From NCBI GenBank assembly GCA_033026295.1, contig CM065181.1, forward strand, positions 23,687,688 through 23,751,687: 64,000 bases of DNA. The letters are read 5' to 3'. Made by a program: the position numbers and the translations under genes. Of this stretch, positions 39,679 through 50,400 are shown piece by piece (the stretch's first letter is position 1; every line of letters begins with the position of its first letter). The notes beneath the pieces were generated by a model, which saw only the letters and a list, made by a program, of their open reading frames with translations, was not told the DNA's origin and made no database searches. This DNA comes from Channa striata. Lineage: Eukaryota; Chordata; Actinopteri; Anabantiformes; Channidae.

Positions 39679-42600
39679 TCAGGGTCCTGCTTGTCCATTT
39701 AGCAGGTTTGTGTCTGTGGGAGCGTCTCCTGTCTCCAGAGCTCTCTGGACATTCTGCCAGAAAACTCCCGTGTGTTGTCCGGCCTGAGGCCAGCTCAGGT
39801 AGGTGCGTCTCTTCACCAGCTTCCTCATGCGGTAGTATGGAGACAGCTGCTGGGCTGGGATGTCCTCCAGAAACAGCAGGATCAACACGTCCTTCTATTC
39901 GTCAAACAGACGGAAGCTGCAGCAAAACACAGGACCGACCGGGACGGACCATGATGGACAAGTTAGCCGAATAAACAACTTTGGGAGGAAGTGATGTGAC
40001 CACAGAAAGATCACTTTTTGGTCCTACTGTTTAATTTATTCATACAGCAATGATTATAAGACAGAAGACGGGATAATGACTGTGACGCCCCCACCTGGCC
40101 ATCTGGATCTCTCTGGAGCACCACCCGCTCTGCAGGTATCGCCGGCTGATCACACAGATGGTCTTCCTGCTGCCATAGATGGCGTCTGTAATGTTCTCCA
40201 TGATGGGTTTACCTGGGGAGACAAACTCAAAGTGGGTTCTGCAAATTCAGACCCATCTCCACTTCCTTTCTTCTTGGTTATTTAGTTGCCCATTTTTCTC
40301 CACCTTTCTGCATGAATCCAGCCTTTCCACCAATAACTTGCCTTGATTGAAAAATACTGTCTTTTTAGACCTGGAATCACCACAACTCTCTCTGAGATTG
40401 TCTCTTCATGACTTCTCTACAGCAGTACAGGGAGTTTTCCAGTCATTCCTGCAGCACCCAGCTTTAGGGTGCCTTCATCTATTTTGTGGGTCTCAAAGTG
40501 GGCTATTATGTGAAAGAAGTAGAAATTCTCTACCTAAACCTTTAGCTAAGTCTGTGATCTGGCTTCCAGCTACTGACAGAAAGGAGAGTCAGAAAACATT
40601 AAGAGGTGATCAAACCCCTGAAAGCCAAAGCCCACCTGATACTTGCCTTCTAACAGACTACATCCAGTACTGTAAGTAGTCTACAGGAGACACATCAACT
40701 ACTATTCTCCAGCAAACCATTTCTACCATATGACCATTGTTTGGTACGCAGAACCTTTTGTGTTTAGAGTTGTTGTCTTACTCTATTATTTACTTTCTGT
40801 TGAGGTTCACCTAATTCCATCGATTCAAAGATTTGGCCTTTAAACTAGACGACTACACCAGAAGTTATAAAAAAGATCTGCAGCTTTACTTGGTGTTCAA
40901 CACGGTTCATCTATTTGTGGACTCAAAAAAAAAAAAGGAACTGAAACCTATTAACTGTGATGATAAGAACTTTCAAAATGAAGCATACACAGCTCTGAAG
41001 AAAAGGTGAGAGCACATGAACAGAAAAGAGACCACAGCTAAACATCAGTGTCCACATGCAGCTTCAAACTAGTCCCTCACCCTGAAAATGGTCCTAAATG
41101 CTTCATACACCTGCTCTAACAAAAACCTCATTCAGTATAAACCTGAACATCAAGAACGAATGTTGATCTTTGCTCAAAGTAAAATCACCAACATGTAAAT
41201 CCATGTAAATTCACATTTGGATAAAAGTAAGAAGTGATGATGAGGTGTCGTGGATGTTCTTCGGGCATTACAAGTGATTCTAGTAATGCAGTTATTATTT
41301 CTTCCTCTTTATCCGGAGTCGTCAGTGCTGCAGAAGTGTTTCAGGGTTGGAGCTGCTTTATCTACTTTATATCATTAACATTCTCTAGATTATTCTGAGG
41401 CTAGTCCTAGGGCTCGACCGCCTCCAGAAAGTCAGCGGATAAATCCGAGGCATCACTTATTGAAAAGACAAAAACCATAAAACTAGCTGTGGGCAGAATA
41501 ATTGGCAGTGTGATGATGAGGAGGGCTGGGTGACAGATGTCTTCCTGCTTGAACTTGTCTTAAAAACATCATTACTGGGAAGCACTAACAACTTTCCTCC
41601 AATTCAAATCACAAGCTGCATTAAAACAAGTCGTTTGTTCAGTGTGAGTGTTTGTAAAACTGAGCTTTAGTCACATGTCATCAAAAGTCTAAGATAAAGA
41701 CACTGAAAGCAAATAAGGGATATGAAACTTGAAGCTGTCATGGAAACACGTAAAATATAAATCAACTCTGCATCTCTAACAGGAAGAAGATGACCGGAGT
41801 ATAAGAACGGTGAAAGACGAACAGAGACCAGTTGTAAATGTTAATAGTTTAAACACAGTTTCTTAAAGGGAACACTAACCCGACATATCGCTACTGTATA
41901 GGAGTTTTGTGTGTGGCACCATCACTAGAGGACCGGTCAATAGATAAGGTCCTGTGGGACACTGAAAAAACACAGAGTCCTTCAAAAACAACTCAAAAAC
42001 TCTTTGGATTCACTCACTACTCTTTCCCACAGCTTCATTGTGTGGCTCATCAGCTTTATTCCTGCTTAATTAAACATTTGTGAGCCTGTCAGTAATGGCT
42101 GCACAGTACAAACAGGCTTTATGGAAATACTCTGTGCTAAGGGCACTGGAACAAAGGGAAAACCTGGGTTGCTGCTTCCTGGAAATGTCTGAAGTGCCAT
42201 GGTGTGCTCCTTTGTTTCTATGTGTGGCCGTGTTTTGACCATCCGAAAAAAGGTGAGAGAACCGAAGCATGAAACCCAGATCCACAACTTGCGGTCACAG
42301 TCGGGATCTACTAGGGGTTCTGAATGATTGAATGCTGGCTCACCTAAAACCTCATTACACAATTAGCTCAGTAGACCTTTAATCTCACTGATGGAGCTGT
42401 AACTTCCAAGAGCACTGCCACTTCAATTCTTACAAGACATGAGATAAGCTTTTCTAGTCAGACACGTTAACCACCGTTATAGTTTGTCACTTATTTACTT
42501 CAACTTCTAAGAGAATGGAATGGTTCTATTTTGTGTCTTAGCCTCAGCCAGTGAAGTGTTTTGGTTCTATTTTGTGTCTTAGCCTGTTTTGTTGAAAACA

Positions 42601-45184
42601 CTTTGTAGCAGATATGGGGACTTGAAGCTGCTTTGTGCCAAGACAAAAGCTCTTTGTAAGACGTGTTTTCCTTTTCTTTATGTATCACAGTGTGTGAGCT
42701 TGTAAAAAGTGTGCAGGTGATTGACAGACCTGGTTGGAAGTCTCTGTGGTGCAGACAGAGTCTCCAGCCCTGTTCTCCTTCCAGCACTGGCAGCATCTCT
42801 CTGTAAACCCAGGCCTCATCATGAACGTTGTAGGAGACGAAGGCGTCGTACTGATGAGGAGCTCCCTTCTTCTTCTTCCTGCTGTCATAGAGGAAAGCCA
42901 GGAAGAGGTAGAAGCCGTAGGCTAACTGCCACCTCAGAAAGTGGTAGATGAAGGATGAGACAAGAATCAGAAGAACCAGACAGGTGCTGGACATGAAGCA
43001 GAGGAAGCTAACATCTGTCCAACAGGACTGGACATCAAAGTCCATCAACTTCTTTCCTTGTTCAGCAACAGGGAAAGAGCAAGTGAACTGATAGGCATTA
43101 GCAACCTGGGTTTCTTGTTGCTCTTCACCCACTGGATAAATTCAGCATTAGAACAGTCGCAGGTGAACGGGTTATTGTCCAGCTCCAGGTATGTTAGTGC
43201 AGGGAGAGACTGGAAGATGGTCTCATTGATCACAGTGATCTCATTGTCTGTCAGTTTTAAATATCTGAGTGCCGACAGGTTGGCCTGGGCCAGGAAATCC
43301 AAAGACTTTAGTTTACAGTTGGAGAAATCAAGAACCTGCAGCTTTGGGATTGGTCGAAAGAGTTCAGGATCCAAATCTGACAAATCAGTATTCATGATTG
43401 TCAGATTCTTGAGGTGCATGTTATACTGAAAGGAACCCGGATCAGGCGCAGAAATGTAGACATTGTCAGCTGCAAAGGTTTCTAAATGTCTCATAGTCTC
43501 AAGTGTTTCCCCACTTATGTCAAAGGGAAAGCCGGAATGGTAGCCAATGCAGATTACTGTGAAAACCTTCAATGATTTTAAATGATAGAAAGCTTTCGAG
43601 TAGTTTGCATCCGAATGTTTGAAACTGACTTGCAGATCGATGTAGATTGTCAAATTTTCCAAGTGCTGTAATCCTCTGAAGTTATAATATCCATCATATA
43701 CAATAGATGCACTGAGAGTTTCAAGGTTGTTTAGTCCAACAAAGGCAGAACGCTTTACTGTTAAAATGTTATTTGACACATCCATATATTTTAAGGATCC
43801 TAAGCCTTGAAAATCTCCCTTTTCAAAAAGAGTTAGAGAGTTTTTAGTCAAATCCAAGAACTCGAGCATTGGTGGACCTATTTTAAAGGCACCTCCGAAT
43901 GTCCGCAGGATGTTATAACTCAGATCTAAAATCTTCAAAAGAGTAAGCTTTTCAAAGACACACCTGTCTAGTTTGGTGAGGCTGTTGATGCTCAGATAAA
44001 GCTCTGTGAGGCGTGTTGTGTTCATAAAGTCCTCACAGTGCAACTCAGAGATATAATTTTTACTCAGATCCAGAATCTCGAGGGAGTAGAGGTTTTTGAT
44101 GTCATCTGGAACTTTGGTGAGGAAGTTGTTCTCCAGAGTCAAGGACTTCAGTCTCCTCATTGATCGTATCGAGCCGTTCGACAGTTGGACCATTTTAGTA
44201 TCAGACAAGTCAAGCTCACTGAGCTGAGAGCACGTGAAAAGTTTTGAACTCATATTGGGAACATTGTTCCAATACAGCTCCAGCTTCCTAAGTGTTGGTA
44301 TTTTACAGACTGTAGCTAAGAGACCTTTGTTGATCACATTCTCCATATAATTCAGCTTCAGATCCATCAGTGAGTCAAGACTCTGCAGGACTTTTCTGAT
44401 CTCTTTAAAGGGAATTAGAGTGTTAGTAAAAGTCAGGTTAGTGATGTTCTTCAGTAAAGTCCTGTCAGGTATGTCCCATGTCATTCCACCAGTTTGGGGA
44501 CATCCACTAAGATCTATCGACTCTAGGTGAGGAAAGGTCGGTGTTGTGATACTGAACCTTTTCAAATTATTATCAGAAACATCCAACATCTTAAGGCATG
44601 ACGACCAATTAAACAGCAGGTCTTTGGTCTCAAATGATGTGAAATGATTTTGTTTAATGTCCAGTTTCTGTATCTGTGGTAGCTGTAAAATGGGCTGAAT
44701 GTCAGTAATTTGTTGGATATTGTTACTTTCTAAAAACACAGTTTGTAAGCTGGTCAGGAACTGGAAGCCTTTGGAATGGATAAACTGAATATTGTTGTCA
44801 CTGAGGTCAAGCTTGGTGAGGTTTCATCCATTTGAGTGCTGTCAATGCACTCAAATGGATGAAAGATCCATCATCCACATGTGAAATCTGATAAATGTTC
44901 AGATATAAAATTGTCAACTTTGACAAGTTACCAAAATCTTCTTTGTTAACCTTTTTGATCAGATTGCTGAAGAGTTTCAATGAGCTCACATCTTTGGGGA
45001 TGTAATCAGGTATGGTGAGAAGCTCATGGTTTGCACAGTTTAAAACCACATCAGCCAGAGGTTTTTCAGAGTATTCAGTGACACAGTTTCTTAGGGAATA
45101 AGCCAATGAAGGGTTTAGATAAAGCAAGAGACACAGAAGCAAAAGAAGACATCTCTGTTCCGAGTGTAAAGACAAACTTCCCAT
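39679..45184 (-). pseudogene. Toll-like receptor (TLR22/23-like), copy B, broken by three lesions
   Basis: Exons homologous to copy A are 45184-42730, 40212-40095 and 39916-39679. Three lesions are visible. First, at 44824-44834, 11 bases replace 58 bases of copy A, a net loss of 47 that shifts the frame in the N-terminal LRRs and leaves a perfect 17-bp inverted repeat. Second, one base is missing near 43111-43117, shifting frame in the LRR-CT just before the membrane helix. Third, CAG has become TAG at 39895-39897 in the last exon, early in the C-terminal half of the TIR. The lengths agree exactly: first coding exon 2455 bases against 2503 in A (minus 47 minus 1). The remaining sequence is nearly identical to A and C, with box 1 YDAF and box 2 RDFQPG retained. 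The C-terminus extends four codons beyond the A stop. Coding-region intron 1 is about 2.5 kb against 307 bases in A. Confidence 0.92.
40213..42729 (-). other. first coding-region intron of TLR copy B
   Basis: Non-coding, with homologues in C (47935-50143) and D (from 58732). It carries an A-rich tract near 40926. Two short patches, at 41968-41981 and 42015-42059, match sequences that in this window otherwise occur only in repeats inserted in copy D. The pre-insertion site of the RTE element found in D is seen here at about 41775-41795. Confidence 0.75.
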
Positions 45185-45719
45185 CGTTGTGGTGATAATG
45201 TTCTGGACTAGGGCTGGTATGTTTGAGTTACTGGTTGTTGGTGGTGGTGATGTTAACCAAGGGGGTACATGTGGAAATAAAAAACATAAGACACAACATG
45301 CTTCACTTTAACCAACAGTTTGACACTTTGTGAAATATTTTGCATGTATGACCGTTGAGAAGCTACGACCAGGAGACTGCTACTTTAAATCAGTACATAG
45401 AAGGTTAAAGGAAACTTCTTTACATCAGTGGTTATGCTGACAATGAACATGTGTTAAATTCCTAAAATAACAGAAAAAAGCTAAGAAATAAATTAATACA
45501 AATAAACGATGCTGGCTTTTTTGTATCCCACGGTGACACTTTGAATTTCTTGTTGTGTCAAGACATTTGGATAAACTGAGAAATAAGTCAGATCATTATT
45601 TGCTCAAGTCTCAAGTCTTTAATTTAAAATGTAGTTTTACTTGTAATGAAGAATTTACTCATTTGTTTGAACATAAAAACAGACTCATGAAAATGAAATG
45701 AATACTCACAGTTTTTTCG

Positions 45720-45860
45720 TAGAGTGTCACGGTTCAGTTGTCGGAGATAAGTATCAAACACAGGGAACTTTCTCAGTTCTCTAACATTTCTAACAGTAGC
45801 AGCCACGATGAGCTGATGGTGCCTCATCATCTTTTATAGACCTCACTTCACTTCCTGTTG
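45720..45860 (-). promoter_or_regulatory. copy B 5' UTR exon, TATA box and ETS/IRF-like element
   Basis: The conserved donor ACT|GTGAGT ends a candidate 5' UTR exon at 45720. TATAAAAG lies at 45831-45838 on the minus strand, and about 10 bases further upstream is AACAGGAAGTGAAGTGAGG (45841-45860). GGAAGTGAAG is close to the ETS-IRF composite consensus GGAANNGAAA and contains a PU.1/ETS core, which would fit myeloid expression of a TLR. The binding itself is inferred. Confidence 0.45.
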
Positions 45861-47400
45861 TTTAAATAGTTTTTGCTGTTTGTCATAGATTTATACTCAC
45901 AAACTGCTCAGTGTAAAAAGGGTAAAATAAGATAAATCCGCGTTAAAACAGTTGCCAAAGTAACAAACTTGGTGTTCCCAGCATCATGAAATATAAACAG
46001 GTGATTATTTTAGTAATTTTACAGGAAATAAACAGCATTACAGCAGTGTCTCGAGCAGGCTCTTGAACAGAGTTGCAGGGGTGTATAGAAGACATTCTTT
46101 AAGTGGTACGATGTGGGTGGAACACGATGTGTAGGCAACATAAGGTAAATGCACGTAAAACCTAAAACTATGGTGGCTCAAGAGGGGATCCAGAAGTGCT
46201 ACTGGGACTGTAACACCACCAATCCATCAGATACTGATGATGGTACCTGAAGTCAGAAGATGGCATGAGCTGGAGTGCTGTCAATTATCCCACTGGGTTC
46301 CCTGGGGAAATCAGGTGGGCTTCAGGGAGCTGCTATGAACTGCAGTAAACATTTAAACATTTGAAAATATTTATCAATGGTGAGACCAAGTCAGCTTTCT
46401 ACACTTGCATTTGTCAGATGCTTTTATCCAAATGTCATGGAAAAAATATATTGACAACTACTGGTTCCAGACACCTCAAGTGTAGTCAGTAAAGAAGCTT
46501 GCAGGATGTCTTTTAAGGGTTTTATTATCTTGCAAGACAGAAGTTCACAGACAGTTTCATCCACTGTCTAGTGCCGTTCTAAAAACTGATACATCACACA
46601 AATGTTTTATACCCGTCTTCTGCTGGACAAAACATGTTTGTCGAATGTCTCCAGGTCACCACAGTTTACTGTCAGATAGCAGACAACCTTGACGGTTTTG
46701 CAGACACTTCTCAGACAAAAACATGCATATGAGATAAAAGATGCTATGTCTCAACATTCTTCAAAGTAACACTGAATATCATTTGATCTTACAACTAAGC
46801 TAAACATAACCATTAAAATGTAATCACTTTAATTTTTCCTTTACAATTCCCTCCTTTTGATTAAGTTTTAATCACAAGACATACAACTGTGATCGTCTGA
46901 TGTATAAATTTACAGAGATTTAACATACATCGTCATAATGTTGAATGCAGTTTTAAACAGTGTGTGTGTGTCATCTATATCCCCACTACTGGAGATAGTC
47001 TCAGTTTGACAAAGCACTGAGTTAACGTACGATCATACACCAAGGATAAAGGTTATTTTTGATTTAAGAAAGAGCCCTTATGGAATAAGAAGGATTTGGT
47101 AAAATTACAAGTAACACACTGTGAATTCACTTATTTACAGGTGAAAAGTTTGAAATAGATGCAATGATCCTGTCCTTTCAGCTATGCTCCCTGTAGCATT
47201 TGTTTGTTGGATTATTTCTCCTGAGTCATTCATATTTCAGCGGCCTTTCACTGCTGGCTAGTCCTCATTTATGACTTGTTTTACTGTAATTTTACAAATC
47301 AGGGACGGTGGAAACACATTCTGATCTTTCTATCATTAGGATCCTGCCCCCAGTAAAGTCCACCTGTACAGTGTGTAACTTTACAGGTTCAGGGATGTTC
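45861..47400. other. spacer between TLR copies B and C
   Basis: Non-coding. Up to about 46130 it is the upstream flank of B and matches the flank of C. Roughly 46130-46944 is unique in the window and includes an L2/V-SINE-like tail core (46407-46435, minus strand). From 46945 to 47400 it repeats the spacer 39223-39678. Confidence 0.7.
46407..46435 (-). mobile_element. V-SINE/L2-like tail fragment
   Basis: On the minus strand it contains the TTTGGATAAAAGC-type core followed by TCTGACAAATG, related to the tails at 29853-29891 and 56861-56929. Only the core is left. Confidence 0.45.
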
Positions 47401-50400
47401 TCAGCGTCCTGCTGGTCCATTTAGCAGGTTTGTATCTATGGGAGCGTCTCCTGTCTCCAGAGCTCTCTGGACCTTCTGCCAGAAAACTCCCGTGTGTTGT
47501 CCGGCCTGAGGCCAGCTCAGGTAGGTGCGTCTCTTCACCAGCTTCCTCATGCGGTAGTATGGAGACAGCTGCTGGGCTGGGATGTCCTCCAGAAACAGCA
47601 GGATCAACACGTCCTTCTGCTCGTCAAACAGACGGAAGCTGCAGCAAAACACAGGACCGAGCGGGACGGACCATGATGGACCAGTTAGCCGAATAAATCC
47701 ATTTGGGAGGAAGTGATGTGACCACAGAAAGATCACTTTTTGGTCCTACTGTTTAATTTATTCATACAGCAATGATTATAGGACAGAAGATGGGATAATG
47801 ACTGGTGCGCCCCCACCTGGCCATCTGGATCTCCCTGGAGCACCACTCGCTCTGCAGGTATCGCCGGCTGATCACACAGATGGTCTTCCTGCTGCCATAG
47901 ATGGCGTCTGTAATGTTCTCCATGATGGGTTTACCTGGGGAGACAACAGCTGCAAACTTCAGACCCCGTTTAGAGACTTGGTAAAGTACCTTTTCTGCAT
48001 GAATCCAGCCTCGTCCCGGTTAAAAATACTCTTGCGCTGTAGCACCCAGCTTTAGGGGTGCCTTCATCTATTTTGTGGGTCTCAAAGTGGGCTATTATGT
48101 GAAAGAAGTAGAAATTCTCTACCTAAACCTTTAGCTAAGTCTGTGAGGCTTCCAGCTACCGACAGAAAGGAGAGTCAGAAAACATTAAGAGGTGATCAAA
48201 CCCAGAAAGCCAAAGCAGATACTGGTGGGTACATCCAGTACTGTAAGTAGTCTACAGGAGACAGCAAACCATTTCTAAATGACCATTGTTTGGTAGAGAA
48301 CCTTTTGTGTTTAGAGTTGTTGTCTTACACTTTCTGTTGAGACCTAATTCCATTGATTATAAAAGATCTGCAGCTTTACATGGTGTTCAACACGGTTCAT
48401 CTATTTGTGGACTCAAAAAAAAAAAAAGGAACTGAAACCTGTTAACTGTGATGATAAGAACTTTCAAAATGAAGCGTACACAGCTCTGAAGAAAAGGTGA
48501 GAGCACATGAACAGAAAAGAGACCACAGCTAAACATCAGTGTCCACATGCAGCTTCAAACTAGTCCCTCACCCTGAAAATGGTCCTAAATGCTTCATACA
48601 CCTGCTCTAACAAAAACCTCATTCAGTATAAACCTGAACATCAAGAACGAATGTTGATCTTTGCTCAAAGTAAAATCACCAATAACATGCTGGAAATCCA
48701 TGTAAATTCACATTTGGATAAAAGTAAGAAGTGATGATCAGGTGTCGTGGATGTTCTTCGGGCATTACAAGTGATTCTAGTAATGCAGTTATTATTTCTT
48801 CCTCTTAATCCGGAGTCGTCAGTGCTGCAGAAGTGTTTCAGTGTTGGAGCTGCTTTATCTACTTTATATCATTAACATTCTCTAGATTATTCTGAGGCTA
48901 GTCCTAGGGCTCGACCGCCTCCAGAAAGTCAGTGGATAAATCCGAGGCATCACTTATTGAAAAGACAAAAACCGTAAAACTAGCAGTGGGCAGAAAAATT
49001 GGCAGTGTGATGATGAGGAGGGCTGGGTGACAGATGTCTTCCTGCTTGAACTTGTCTTAAAAACATCATTACTGGGAAGCACTAACAACTTTCCTCCAAT
49101 TCAAATCACAAGCTGCATTAAAACAAGTCGTTTGTTCAGTGTGAGTGTTTGTAAAACTGAGCTTTAGTCACATGTCATCAAAAGTCTAAGATAAAGACAC
49201 TGAAAGCAAATAAGGGATATGAAACTTGAAGCTGTCATGGAAACACGTAAAATATAAATCAACTCTGCATCTCTAACAGGAAGAAGATGACCGGAGTATA
49301 AGAACGGTGAAAGACGAACAGAGACCAGTTGTAAATGTTAATAGTTTAAACACAGTTTCTTAGAGGGAACACTAACCCGACATATCGCTACTGTATAGGA
49401 GTTTTGTGTGTGGCACCATCACTAGAGGACCGGTCAATAGATAAGGTCCTGTGGGACACTGAAAAGTTTCAAAAACAACTCAAAAACTCTTTGGATAATT
49501 CTGCTTAATTAAACATTTGTGAGCCTGTCAGTAATGGCTGCACAGTACAAACAGGCTTTATGGAAATACTCTGTGCTAAGGGCACTGGAACAAAGGGAAA
49601 ACATGGGTTGCTGCTTCCTGGAAATGTCTGAAGTGCTATGGTGTGCTCCTTTGTTTCTATGTGTGGCCGTGTTTTGACCATCCGAAAAAAGGTGAGAGAA
49701 CCGAAGCATGAAACCCAGATCCACAACTTGCGGTCACAGTCGGGATCTTCCAAATAAATACTAGGGGTTCTGAATGATTGAATGCTGGCTCACCTAAAAC
49801 CTCATTACACAATTAGCTCAGTAGACCTTTAATCTCACTGATGGAGCTGTAACTTCCAAGAGCACTGCCAAGACAAGACATGAGATAAGCTTTTCTAGTC
49901 AGACATGTTAACCACCGTTATAGTTTGTCACTTATTTACTTCAACTTCTAAGAGAATGCAATGGTTCTATTTTGTGTCTTAGCCTCAGCCAGTAAAGTGT
50001 TTTTGTTGAAAACACTTTGTAGCAGATATGGTGACTTGAAGCTGCTTTGTGCCAAGACAAAAGCTCTTTGAAAGACGTGTTTTCCTTTTCTTTATGTGTC
50101 ACAGTGTGTGAGCTTGTAAAAAGTGTGCAGGTGATTGACAGACCTGGTTGGAAGTCTCTGTGGTGCAGACAGAGTCTCCAGCCCTGTTCTCCTTCCAGCA
50201 CTGGCAGCATCTCTCTGTAAACCCAGGCCTCATCGTGAACGTTGTAGGAGACGAAGGCGTGGTACTGATGAGGAGCTCCCTTCTTCGTCTTCCTGCTGTC
50301 ATAGAGGAAAGCCAGGAAGAGGTAGAAGCCGTAGGCTAACTGCCACCTCAGAAAGTGGTAGATGACGGATGAGACAAGAGTCAGAAGAACCAGACAGGTG

